Shown one piece after another: positions 1 to 9,437 of a stretch of 27,829 nt of DNA (position 1 is the first letter of the stretch; every line of letters begins with the position of its first letter). The stretch comes from Chromera velia (Eukaryota; Sar; Chromeraceae): the NCBI GenBank assembly GCA_018398765.1, contig JAHBMJ010001648.1, forward strand, positions 1-27,829, read 5' to 3'. Both the position numbers and the translations under genes were made by a program. A model generated the notes under the pieces. The model was not told where the DNA came from. It worked only from the letters and a program-made list of their open reading frames with translations, and searched no databases.

Positions 1-31
1 CGTGTCCATGCATATCACTCCCTCTCTTACA

Positions 32-190
32 TTGATCCTAGGATCAACGTGACTTCTGTATGCGATTTAAATGAAGTGACAGACACCATGTATGTAAACG
101 TTGATCTCTGGTAGAGATCAATGTCTCTTTTGCATACCAAATGCGTAAGTGCATAGACAGAGGGCAAAACATTGATCTCTTATCAACGTC
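32..190. repeat. degenerate ~70-bp repeat with palindromic TTGATC heads
   Basis: Three inverted repeats sharing the arm TTGAT(C) begin at 32, 101 and 172, so they are 69 and 71 bases apart. The first is a perfect 16-bp palindrome (TTGATCCTAGGATCAA, 32-47). The second has 9-bp perfect arms around a 3-base loop (101-109 and 113-121). The third has 5-bp arms (172-176 and 182-186). The sequence between heads is only weakly similar, for example AAGTG and GACA are shared at comparable offsets. I read this as a decayed tandem repeat, but a fourth unit is not evident. Confidence 0.45.
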
Positions 191-1040
191 GGATATCTCT
201 AGGGAGAGTTTAAGGTACAGGCCACATGGTGATCGACGCATCACTTACAAAAGTTATGATAAAACGAAGAGGTTGCTTTCAAACGCAAAATCTTGATCGT
301 GTTCATGACAACGTTCATTCAGGTATCAATGCTGTCATAAATGTAGACGCATCAATCATAAAGCAAAGAGATTGTCTAAGTGGTCTTTCAAACTGAAGAC
401 TTCAATTATCACAGTCTTTGATCGTTGCCAAGTTGAAGAAAATCCTTAAAACATGCAATGTCAAACAGTTATTGTTAGATGAGCATGTAGTTTTAAAAAT
501 ACAGATAAAAACAATATGATCCCATTCAAGTTTATTTTAGCATCTATTGCATGCAATGCCATGCATGTTCATCTATATTGTGAATTTGTTTTATGTTTTT
601 GTTTTTGAACTTGAATATGCATGCATGGTTTGTTTCCTGTACATGACAATTAGATTTTTATGTTTTTTTATATCAAATGAATCGTGCGCTAGCTACTAGA
701 TGAATCGATAGATTGAAATGATAGTTATGACTAAGTTATTATGCAGACCTAGTCAAATCCTAGGTCAAATCACTAGTAGATAATACTATAGATGCGGTAT
801 TTATATCCCGCAGTCGGTGAGAGCCTAAGTAGTAAGTAAGACTAATCAGCTTTAACTGTCTGATAGAATTTTGACTTTCAAATTCTATAGGGTACTATAT
901 ATCCCAAAAATTCTAGCTCCATGCATTGCAGGTCTTATATCTAATATTTTTTTCGATCTCTAGTTCGATCTCTTCGAATTCGTGATCGATCCAAATTGGT
1001 TGACCACAGGGTTGCCGATTTTTTCGGCGGTAGACAAGCT

Positions 1041-1067
1041 TCATTACCGGTAACTGGTAATTACCAG
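1041..1067. repeat. CATTACCGG palindrome pair, copy 1
   Basis: CATTACCGG begins at 1042 and contains the 10-bp palindrome TTACCGGTAA. It is followed directly by the perfect 14-bp palindrome CTGGTAATTACCAG (1054-1067). The same arrangement recurs about 885 bases downstream (1928-1954), where the second palindrome is GC-richer yet still perfectly self-complementary. Confidence 0.5.
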
Positions 1068-1207
1068 CAGAGTTTACTGGCAGTTGGCAAAGACTTGGCA
1101 GAATTCTAACAGTCACTAACACTTTTCAATAACCTAAGTCCTAGGTTATATGTCAATCAATCAATTACTTAAGGCTAGACTTAAGGTCAATTCAAAAAGT
1201 CAATGCG

Positions 1208-1522
1208 TCATCTGTAGGGACAGCTATGTGGCCAGTGTGCTTGAAGATGACGCAGGTCGAAGCGATGGGTCCCGTCTTGCACTTGGCGCCCAAAGACAGA
1301 GAACCGCTGGCCGCAATGACCACAGCTGGCCCAGACAGATGCACCCACGCGATTCCAATAACAGAAAGAGTCCGCCTCAAAGTTTGGGCGGTCCCCCCAA
1401 TCCAGTGCTCCAGCCTTCAAAGAAAGACCCGCCGCTAAAAGTTGATATCTGAGGCCTTGAAGGGCCTCTGACTCCGGAGACCCAGGGGGGTGGAGATTTG
1501 CCATCTGCAAGCAAGTAGACAT
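1208..1522 (-). other. GC-rich island with an uncertain reading frame
   Basis: A roughly 300-base island of clearly higher GC interrupts the AT-rich block. On the minus strand it is open for 104 codons from an ATG at 1522. The translation is not low-complexity: it has several tryptophans and a CGHCG motif followed by spaced histidines and a cysteine, which loosely recalls a zinc-binding fragment. I do not recognise a family, and there is no supporting neighbour or splice partner. It could be an exon or fragment of a decayed gene or mobile element, or a chance open frame. The overlapping plus-strand frames look less protein-like. Confidence 0.2.
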
Positions 1523-1550
1523 GAAAGAATCATAAGTAAATAAGCGAAGA

Positions 1551-1698
1551 GAAACAGGGAAAGCGAGTATGTGAACAAAAGGCGGTTAGGCGTTTGTAGA
1601 GACAGGGAGGGCAAGTATGTGAACGAAAGGCAATTGCCAATGGGTTTGTGTGTCAGCGGACAGAGACAGGGAGAGCGAATATGGGAATGAAAGGCGAG
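1551..1698. repeat. three imperfect copies of a 36-base unit
   Basis: A unit of about 36 bases beginning GARACAGGGA and ending in a GAAC-AAAGGC-like stretch occurs at 1551-1586, 1599-1634 and 1663-1698. The starts are 48 and 64 bases apart. Within copies the match is high (GYATGTGAAC is nearly constant), while the spacers differ in length and sequence. This indicates an old tandem duplication with indels in the spacers. No coding function is apparent. Confidence 0.65.
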
Positions 1699-1924
1699 CT
1701 GTTAGAACTTTTTGCCGCTTATAGGGGTGAAGCTAGGGGTAAAACAGTTAAAAATTTATATTTTTTAAATATTTTTTTTAGTTTTTTTTGTGTGTGAATA
1801 GGCTTTTCAAATGCCAATAAACACTTTAAAACATGTTTTTGAAGGTTGGCGCCGCAGACGAAATTTTTTTTTTTAACCTTAATTTTTATCATTTTTTTTG
1901 TCGGTAAAAGGAAGGCAGACTGAG

Positions 1925-1954
1925 GCCATTACCGGTTACCGGCAATTGCCGGTA
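1925..1954. repeat. CATTACCGG palindrome pair, copy 2
   Basis: CATTACCGG begins at 1927 and is followed by the perfect 18-bp palindrome TACCGGCAATTGCCGGTA (1937-1954). Compared with copy 1 at 1042-1067 the arms have T-to-C changes on one side matched by A-to-G changes on the other. Self-complementarity is therefore kept although the sequence differs. Confidence 0.55.
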
Positions 1955-2049
1955 GACTAGACCTGTTACCGACCAGAAAAGCAACCTTGGAACTTGACCA
2001 AGTGACGACATTTGTCAGAGTCAGTATGAAAGTTTATGATGAAAGACGG

Positions 2050-3982
2050 TGTCATATACACACACCTAGACACACACAGTGACACACTCTCTGGCAGCAG
2101 TGGCCCGGAAACCCTGCAAAGATACATCTAGAGATACATTCGAACACCATCCATCCCGGCCTCTCGATCTCACACTGCGAAATGGTTTGCGCTTGCTCAG
2201 CGCAGCGCTTGCATGCAGTTGTCGCTTGTTTTTTTTGAATCGCTTGTTTGCAAGCATCGACTGCGTGGCCGATCGACTGAGCGGGAGACTGACTGACGGA
2301 GGTACTGTCGAATCTCTGCAGGAGGAGAGGATGCAGGCAGGCAGACAGGCAGAGACACCACTGCGAGAGAAGTCAATTCAGTCGCTCCAGACACATGCAA
2401 TGGTATCGATACAAGCTAGAGAGAAAACCTGTTGGGTCGCTCGACCTGCAGTTCCTCGTCTCTCCTTCCAAGCCTGTCTGTCTCTTCTAGCTGGAGTTTT
2501 CCCCTTTTTCTTTCTCCTAGCTGACAGCCCTTCTGACTGCCGCTTTTTCCAGGACAAATTCACGAAGGCGGACGGACACACGCAGAGAGAACAGGAGCTC
2601 TCTCCTTCACTTTTCCCCCTCCCTTTTTTTGACGAACACACGTGGAGGGAGGGGGCCGAATTTACAGTTGGGTTCTTTCGGGACTCACACACACACACAC
2701 ACTTACTTTTGATTGCCGACCGATGGACCTCCAGACATCGTCAAGCCACTCAGCTCAAACTGTCAAATGAGACATCCATCCAGACATCCAGGCAGGCAAG
2801 CAGTCAGTCAGTCAGTTGTTTGTTGCTTTTGCAGAACGACTCTCAATCAATCCATCGACTCTTCTTCCTTCCTCCCGGACTTCTTGCTTTTTCTTCCCTT
2901 TCTGGTGGAAAGTGAGGAATGAACAAAGACAGACAGTTTCATGTCAAGCGCCATGACAACAACAAATATGCACGAATGAATCCCCTCTCAAACACCTGCC
3001 CTCATGCAGGCCCATCCTGCGAATAGAAAATACAGCTGTGGTGCAGACAAAGCCCTCACCCGACTTCGAGTTCGTCTCGTGTATGTCAAACAACGCTTTC
3101 TTTGTGTTTCCTACCATGTTTGTTACCATTTTCTCACTCCTTTGCGCCCTCTTCAAAGGTTCACTGTCATCGATTGAGGAAAGTGGCTTCCTTCCTCTCC
3201 TCTCTTGTTTACGCACGCACCGTGCTTTCGTGCTCACTCACAATCAAAGACCCTTGCCCAACTTTTTCGCAACTTTTCTGTTTCCTTCGTTTCCTTCCCC
3301 TTTGCCTTCAAAAGGCAGGCAGGCTTTCCACTAAAAAACCGTATTGTATGTCAATTGGTGAGAGACAAGCAAGCAAAAGAGCGCACAGACAGACATACAG
3401 AGTGTAAGTCAGTCACACATTTCATGACAGAGACGCGGATCTCTCTCTCAGTCACATATAGAGAAGTCAGTCAGTCAGTCAGGTCACAGAAAGAAGAAAA
3501 CCAACAGACAGATAGCCAAGAGAAATCACCCAGTCTTTCTCCTGCTCTCTTTTCAAAACACCGAACACGCGAGAGAGAAGAGAAGAGAAGGCTCTAATGT
3601 AAGAAGGCAAGGAACCTCAGAGCTTGCAAGGAGATTGGAAGAAGACAGACATGCATACGACGACACGACTGAAGCCGTGCACACTTGGAGTGCCGCCCGA
3701 CTTTGAGCAACCAACCAGTCGATCGAACGGTTTGTGCGGGCATTTGCATTTTTGATCCGTTCTTTTTCCACATTTTTTTTTCAGCGGCACTGCATCAAGA
3801 GACAGACCTGATTTCCCTTTTCAATTGCCCCCGCTCTATCGCTCCCCGTCCCAAATTCCTGCCCCCCCCCTCCCCTCCCGCCCTTCAGTTACCCCCTGTG
3901 TCCCAGAGACAGATGGAGAGGCAGACAAAAAGTTGAAAAGAAGGAGGAAATGGATCGCGCGAGGCAGAAAAGAAAGACAGAC
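2050..3982. other. low-complexity intergenic DNA, no gene supported
   Basis: The plus strand is pyrimidine-rich and full of short repeats: CAGG/CAGA runs near 2335-2360, a CA run at 2686-2702, and GTCA/CAGT runs near 2800-2815 and 3465-3480. A plus-strand frame at 2079-2915 is open for 278 codons. Its translation is compositionally a read-through of these repeats, and it has neither a recognisable domain nor splice partners. I see no RNA gene here. This DNA may carry untranslated or regulatory sequence, but nothing specific can be named. Confidence 0.6.
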
Positions 3983-4205
3983 AGAAAGAAAGAAAAGAAA
4001 GAAAGAAAGAAAGAAAGGAAGGAAGGAAGGAAGGAAGGAAAGAAAGAAAGAAAGAAAGAAAAGAAAGAAAAGAAAGAAAGAAAGAAAGAAAGAAAAGAAA
4101 GAAAGAAAGAAAGAAAGAAAGAACGACAGGAAGGAAAGAAAGAAGGAAGGAAGGAAGGAGAAGGAAGGAAGGAAGGAAGGAAGGAAGGAAGGAAGAAAAA
4201 AAGGA

Positions 4206-4236
<31 letters not shown>

Positions 4237-4325
4237 GAAGGAAGGAAGGAAGGAAAGAAAGAAAGAAAGAAAGAAAGAAAGAAAAGAAAGAAAGAAAGAA
4301 AGAAAGAAAGAAAAGAAAGAAAGAA

Positions 4326-4357
<32 letters not shown>

Positions 4358-4368
4358 AAAGAAAGAAA

Positions 4369-4400
<32 letters not shown>

Positions 4401-4589
4401 AAAGAAAGAAAGAAAGAAAGAAAGAAAGAAAAGAAAGAAAGGAAGGAAGGAAGGAAGGAAGGAAGGAAGGAAGGGAAGGAAGGAAGGAAGGAAGGAAGGA
4501 AGGAAGGAAAGAAAGAAAGAAAGAAAGAAAGAAAAAAAAGAAAGAAAGAAAGAAAAGAAAAGAAAGAAAGAAAAGAAAGAAAGAAAGAA

Positions 4590-4633
<44 letters not shown>

Positions 4634-4661
4634 AAAGAAAGAAAGAAAGAAAGAAAGAAAG
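3983..4661 (+). repeat. long polypurine GAAA/GGAA tract
   Basis: Apart from two cytosines at 4124 and 4127, the plus strand is only A and G from 3983 to 4661. The segment 4128-4661 is an uninterrupted purine run of about 534 bases. It consists of blocks of GAAA repeats alternating with blocks of GGAA repeats (about 4018-4040, 4131-4195, 4236-4257 and 4440-4508). The long open frames across it on both strands, Lys/Glu/Arg-rich or Phe/Leu/Ser-rich, follow from the repeat and not from coding selection. Such mirror-symmetric polypurine DNA can form intramolecular triplex (H-DNA). Confidence 0.97.
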
Positions 4662-5041
4662 CAGAGAGAAAAGAGAAGGCAGAAAGAAAGAAGAGAAGAG
4701 AGAGGGTCATCAAAAAGCGTTGACGGGAACACTGAAGAACAAACAGACATGACCCCACCCCCACCGATCCCCTTTGTGTCCACAGCGTGAGAACAGAAGT
4801 TCGAAAGCCCTTCTCCCCCCCTCCCACCCCACAAAAAAAAGCTCTCTCTTTGATTTGCAGTCAGCCTTCACCTTCCACCAACTCAACTACGGACCTCTGC
4901 GCATTCAAAGCGATCAAGCGAGGCCGTCCTACACCTCCTTTTTTTCCCGCACCCTTCTTCCTTTCCGCTTCTCGACTCAGTTGTTTTGGGTTAACCTCAG
5001 AGTTTTGAGCAGCACCAATCACACTCAACTAAGAGTGTCTG
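4662..5041. other. intergenic DNA
   Basis: This stretch lies between the purine tract and the stop codon of the minus-strand secreted-protein gene. It would hold that gene's 3' untranslated region. I see no further gene or structured element. Confidence 0.5.
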
Positions 5042-5816
5042 TCAAGAATGTTCTAGGCCAATCCCACTTCCACTACCGCTCTCCTCATCCCACAGAAGAC
5101 CCCCACCCGCACCCGTCTCTCCAGTCATGTGGACCTCTTGCAGCGGCGACGGGTCTGCAGGAACCCACGAGGAAGACATGACAGCTGCAGGTAGAGGCCT
5201 CGGAGGCGATGCAGTTGCAGCTCCAGGGCACTCACCCCCAGTTGTGAAGGAGCAGTGGCGTGTGATCTCTACAAACCCTTCTTGTCGCCCCGCACTGTCT
5301 CCAGATACAGGAGGTGACTGCTCCCCCTCTTCCCCCTCTCCCTCTCCCTCACGATGCGGTGAGCTGTTATTGTAGTCCTGCAAGCTCACACACACGCAGA
5401 CCCTCCCATTGCCTTCCTCACACTTCAAGCGGAACCCATCTGGGCAAGTTATAGTGACAGTCTCGTTCCTGGTGGCGTTGCTCCCCCCCCAAGGAAGAGG
5501 GGAGTCCCCCGGAGCCAGCTCTCTCCTTCCTTCGCAAGGAGACGGATGAAGCTCTTCAGACGGAGGGGTGGACGGGATGGGGACACTCTCGGAACAGGCG
5601 GCAGCTGCAGGCAAGGTGAGATCAATTTGTGTGGTATGGATGTGTGCTGAGACAGTACTCTCATCTTCAAGGAGCAAGAAAAAAGAACCCAGGTCACTGA
5701 CCCGCTCTCATCTCTCCGCCACCAAACCGCTGACTGGAGAGCACTTCATCGTTCGCCTTGCCACAGCAGCAGAAGGCAAGCACGAGAACGAACGAAGTCA
5801 AGTGGAAAGAGTTCAT
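5042..5816 (-). CDS. small secreted protein, two exons (hypothetical)
   Basis: I do not recognise a family. Exon 1 (5816-5702) encodes a convincing signal peptide: MNSFHL, a hydrophobic core rich in V/L/F/A and three cysteines, then a polar stretch. A GTCAGT donor at 5701 and a CTGCAG acceptor ending at 5605 give a 97-base intron in phase 1, the same site style as the neighbouring genes. Exon 2 (5604-5042) continues in frame to TGA, for about 225 residues in total. The mature part is Pro/Ser/Gly/Glu-rich. It has N-glycosylation sequons (NAT, NET, NSS) and a cysteine cluster around TCPDGFRLKC and CVCV, fitting an extracellular or vacuolar protein. A further optional intron is possible (a GTGAGT donor near 5241 with a CTGCAG acceptor near 5190), and it would keep the frame. 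The 3' end is the least certain part. Confidence 0.5.
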
Positions 5817-6483
5817 GATCTGGTCACAGGTTGGTCTTTCACGAAAAAAGATGCCGAGTTGGCACAAAGGCTGTTCGCCCACAGGATCGAATCAAAGAGT
5901 TTGAGCTCACAAAGACAGGCAGATAGGGATGGCTGCAAAAGAGTCCTACATGCTCGAGAAAGGAGTTCTGCCTGAGTTCAGAAGTGGGCTCACAGTTTGT
6001 TCTGAAATTGTTCATGCACTCAAGGCGTCTCCATGCATGGCGCGTCTCCCATCGTCTCCCTCCCGCAGGAGACGGCGCTGATTTTGTTACGTGCCCCTCA
6101 AGAATCACATGCAACCGCGTGCGAGTCGGTGCGACCGTGGCAGTAATGTGTGTGTGTAGACGGACATTCTTGCAGACTGGACTGTCAACGAGTCACGACA
6201 TTTTCAATGGAGGAGACTCGATCGATCTTCTGTGTAGAATTGCCGTGCTCCAGTGGGCAATGCTTTCTTGGTGTCTTTGTATGAGTGCCTTTTCCGCCCT
6301 TTTGTGTGACCTCACTTTTGAAGCTTTTCCGCCATGCATATCGATTTTCGTTTTGACGTTTAAATCCGTCTCCGTCATTTCAGGACTCTGTCAGTCTGTG
6401 TAATTCTTCCGACTGCAGAGACTCCTTCATTGTCGTGTGTCGTCGCTCCCTTCTTTGAAGTGGAAGGCTGAAGAGGGAACAGA
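5817..6483. promoter_or_regulatory. divergent intergenic region between the secreted-protein gene and RRP41
   Basis: The two genes are transcribed away from each other from about 670 bases, so both promoters presumably lie here. I see no TATA box or other motif I would defend. Open frames on both strands look like chance. A CTGCAG at about 6414-6419, shortly before the RRP41 start, could be the acceptor of a 5'-UTR intron. Confidence 0.4.
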
Positions 6484-7236
6484 ATGAGCAAAAAAGAATT
6501 CGTGAGCCCAGAGGGGTTTCGGCAAGACGGACGGCGCGTCACTGAGACAAGAGCCGTCTCCATGCGACTGGGTGGGGTGTGCTCCAACGAAGCTGACGGG
6601 TCGGCTTATGTGGAAATGGGAAGTACGAAGGCCATCGCGTATGTCTGCGGGCCTATGGAGAAGGGCCGTCGGAGAGATGCCAACAAGGGGTCAGTGAATG
6701 TGACCTTCACCATGGCACCCTTTGCCACTCAAGACCGGAGAAGACGAAGCCAACGAGACAAAATCTCTCTCGAAATGGCATTTGCCATCCGGCAAACGTT
6801 TGAGGCAGCGATACTTCTTGATCAGATTCCACGGGCAACTGTAGACATTCAGGTCCATGTGATTGAAGCGGGGGGAGGGGAGAAGTCGGCCGCGATTATT
6901 GCGGTTTGTTTGGCTCTGGTGGATGCCGGTGTGCCCTTGAACGATCTGGTTGTTTCAGCGTCTGCTGGAATTATCGGGAGCACAGCCATGGTTGACACCA
7001 GTCACGACGAGCTGGGTGCAGCAAGTGCGAACATGACGATGGCCGTTGAGGCGTCGACGCGGAAGGTTTTGCTGCTTGATCTCGACGCGAAGATTGCACA
7101 AGACCAGTTGGATCCTTTGTGGGAGGTGTGCGTACAGGGGTGTGAGCATGTTCTGCGCCTTATGCAAGCAACGCTCAAGGACAATTTGCGGAGAATGATC
7201 TCGTACAATCGGTCGCTTGAGGCATCGACAAGATGA
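6484..7236 (+). CDS. exosome complex subunit RRP41 (EXOSC4), RNase PH family
   Basis: This is a single-exon protein of 250 residues, the usual size for eukaryotic Rrp41. Family landmarks run in order: the N-terminal GFRQDGRR box, ADGSAYVEMGSTKA, a YVCGP segment, LEMAFAIRQTFEAAI, the VIEAGGGEKSAA segment (family VLQADGG), LVDAGVPLNDLV and the ASAGII stretch before the former active site. Rrp41 pairs with Rrp45 in the six-member RNase PH ring of the nuclear and cytoplasmic exosome, which threads RNA to Rrp44 or Rrp6. Of the phosphorolytic acidic residues, only the first (Asp171) appears kept. The second aligns with Leu177 and the third with Asn183, so I infer a structural, catalytically dead subunit as in animals and yeast. 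The ATG is the first in frame, and the N-terminus matches the family. Confidence 0.95.
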   Translation: MSKKEFVSPEGFRQDGRRVTETRAVSMRLGGVCSNEADGSAYVEMGSTKAIAYVCGPMEKGRRRDANKGSVNVTFTMAPFATQDRRRRSQRDKISLEMAFAIRQTFEAAILLDQIPRATVDIQVHVIEAGGGEKSAAIIAVCLALVDAGVPLNDLVVSASAGIIGSTAMVDTSHDELGAASANMTMAVEASTRKVLLLDLDAKIAQDQLDPLWEVCVQGCEHVLRLMQATLKDNLRRMISYNRSLEASTR

Positions 7237-7960
7237 ACCTTTTTTCTGACTTGAAGGAGTCTCAAATTCTCTAACTCCCTGTTATTCCCTATCTAAATTC
7301 CTCTAATTCCCGGGCTTGCTAAATTCCTAGGTTCCGGTAAAGTTGAAATTTGAGAAAAATCAAGACTTCTAATGTTAAAACACTCTCATCAGAGTCATGA
7401 TGAGTCTCTCAATACGGATTAATGACATATTTTTTATTTTTAAAATTTTATTTAGACAGTAAATTATATTAGACTCAAATTAATAACGAGTCAAATTCGT
7501 TTTTTTTTTTTTAATAACTCTTGATTCATTAATTCAAATTTTAATTGGTTGATTAGGGTCTCGATCCCCCCTATATCTTTCAAACTCTTTCTATTCTAGT
7601 TTTTATTGTCAAAGCTGATAAAAGCTGGCAGAGTAAGTTCAACCTAAAGCTAGCTTGGACCCCTTAAAGCAGTCAAAATAATAAAAAAAATCTCAAATAT
7701 ATATAATTCATAACCTGGATGCTGGTCTAGATGACGTACAATTAACCCTAATTAACTTACAACACTTAAGTCCGATAAAAAAGGCAAGTAAAAAAAAAGA
7801 AAAACAACACCCAAGAATACGTGGAATAATGCATAGTATGTTAATGTTTTATTATTTGTTTTTAATTTTGTGAGCATAGTTGATTTCATTGAGCCGCTTT
7901 CGTTAGCCAGAACGCGGTCTATCAGGTTGATTATAAACATACAATGAAACATACAGAGAC
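7237..7960. other. AT-rich intergenic block
   Basis: Immediately after the RRP41 stop the sequence becomes strongly AT-rich, with long T and A runs (for example 7501-7512) and stops in every frame. It should include the RRP41 3' untranslated region. A weak inverted repeat (CTCATCA at 7385-7391 with TGATGAG at 7398-7404) is present. I see no gene. Confidence 0.6.
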
Positions 7961-9437
7961 AGAACGTGCACGCGCGAGAGCACGTACAGCGTCGCTTCGG
8001 ACGCTGTAATCAATCAAGTCGCCCGCTCGCCAATCGATAGACAGGCACTGCCAAGGGTTCCTCGTTCTTTTTCCCTGGCCCCTCCCCTCTCTCATCCTAT
8101 ACATCCATCCATCCATTCCATTCATTCAATTTGCCTGCCTCAGTTTCCTTCTTTTCTTGCTGCCTCACCGTTTGTCTTCAAATTCAAGGTGGGGCTATTG
8201 CCATGATCCGCTTTTTCCTTTTTCTGTCTTTTTCCTTCGATCTTCTTCTGCGACACCCTCTCAGAGAAGTCGACAACTGACTGTCACACACATTTGTGCG
8301 TCCACAGTGGTGGTGGTGGTGGAAAGAGTCTCAAGCGCGACCCGCTCACGCGGCCACGTTTCACAGCACCCATCGTATGTTTTCTTTGTCTGCACATCTT
8401 TCTGTTCTGCCGCTTTGTCTTGTCCTCGACAGACTTCCGTTTGCTTTGCAGCCTTGCAAAGAAGCCATGCAAAGGCCGATGAATGATGCACGTTTGATGC
8501 TGAGGAAAAGACCGACACATCGGGATGATGAGGAGACGGAGAGCACAAGACATGACGACTTCTTGTTTCTGTGCAACAACAACAACAAAAGAAGGATGAA
8601 CAGAAGAAAGCGCGGTAGAAGAAGATAGGAAAGGAAGATGATTTAAAAGACGCAAGGAACAGACGAGACTTAGGAGAGTCAAGAAAGGAAGAAGGGAAGG
8701 AAGACCATGAACGGACCAACCACTTGTCCATGTTTCTTTCTTTTTCTCTTTCTTTCTTTCTCATTTTGACCGTCAATCGAAAGGAAAAAAATAAATATGT
8801 AGAGGAAGGGCGGCTCGTCTACTGATGTACGCAACACAGACGGACGGACAAGACAATACAGAAATCACACACCCTGAAAGCACCCGCTGACCCATTGGAG
8901 GCACGTTCCTACTGGAGTGCCAAAACTTCTTCTTCGTGTCTATGTACTTCCCTTTTTCCCTCTCTCTCTTCTTGTTCTTGCACTACTGAGAAAAGAAAAG
9001 AAGAAGAGAGAAAAGTGGCGGCATTCTCCGTCCACTCTCTCTCCCTCTCTGCCTCTCACTCGATTCCCTCCCTCGTGTTTTTGCTTGACACATTCGCGAT
9101 CCTCTCCCTCTCTGTTCGTGCTGAGTTGAAAAAAAAGTGGCACATGAATTGTGAAACAAGACAGCACATCACCTGGCCGTCTTTCTTGAATTCCCCCCCT
9201 CTTCTAACGAAACGAGGGGTCCTGCACGCTCCCTGCCTGACAGCTGCTACCCTTCCCTCGTCGTGTCTCCCTGCTCTGCTGCATTTCTCTTTCTCCCTGT
9301 GATGCCACTACTATACCGAGATCTCGGCTCTCTCTGTATTGCTCCGTCGTTCTTTTCTTCCGGCTTTTTTCTCCCTCTGCCTTGTCTCTTCTGAAGCCGC
9401 CCACTGGCTGTCTCCCCGTTCTTCTTTTCCCTTCTAT
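7961..9437. other. low-complexity intergenic DNA beyond the V-PPase 3' end
   Basis: Short open frames occur on both strands, but they are Arg/Lys/Ser-rich reflections of CT-rich and GA-rich sequence, and I support none of them. The part nearest 9437 is expected to be the 3' untranslated region of the minus-strand pyrophosphatase. No RNA gene or mobile element is evident. Confidence 0.5.

Larger units (their letters stand above)
1..1199. other. AT-rich non-coding block with palindromes
   Basis: This stretch is AT-rich and stop-dense in all frames, and I see no gene in it. It contains many short inverted repeats. Besides the array at 32-190 there is GACCTA/TAGGTC (746-751 with 761-766), a 9-bp stem with an 8-base loop (863-871 with 880-888), TTACCGGTAA (1044-1053), a 14-bp perfect palindrome (1054-1067) and AACCTA/TAGGTT (1131-1136 with 1142-1147). 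The composition differs sharply from the gene-bearing part of the window, which suggests old mobile-element or satellite-like DNA. That is an inference, because no transposase or reverse transcriptase is visible here. Confidence 0.6.

Noticed and set aside
1551-1698. CRISPR-like array
   Set aside because: There are only three units with imperfect matches and unequal spacers, in a eukaryotic context without cas genes.
2079-2915. 278-codon plus-strand frame
   Set aside because: The composition mirrors local CA, CAGG and CAGT repeats. There is no domain and no splice context, and competing frames are open on both strands.
3825-4834. Long open frames on both strands (Lys/Glu/Arg-rich on plus, Phe/Leu/Ser-rich on minus)
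   Set aside because: They are translations of the GAAA/GGAA tract. Several overlapping frames are open at once, which is expected for this repeat and is not coding evidence.
5665-5701. 37-base intron as the only splice in the secreted-protein gene
   Set aside because: It also keeps the frame, but it is shorter than any other intron here and ends in GAAG. The 97-base alternative ending in CTGCAG (5605-5701) fits the local consensus better.
8157-9302. Several open frames of 100-170 codons on both strands
   Set aside because: They are biased toward Ser, Arg, Lys and Leu by CT/GA-rich sequence, mutually overlapping, and show no recognisable motif or splice partner.
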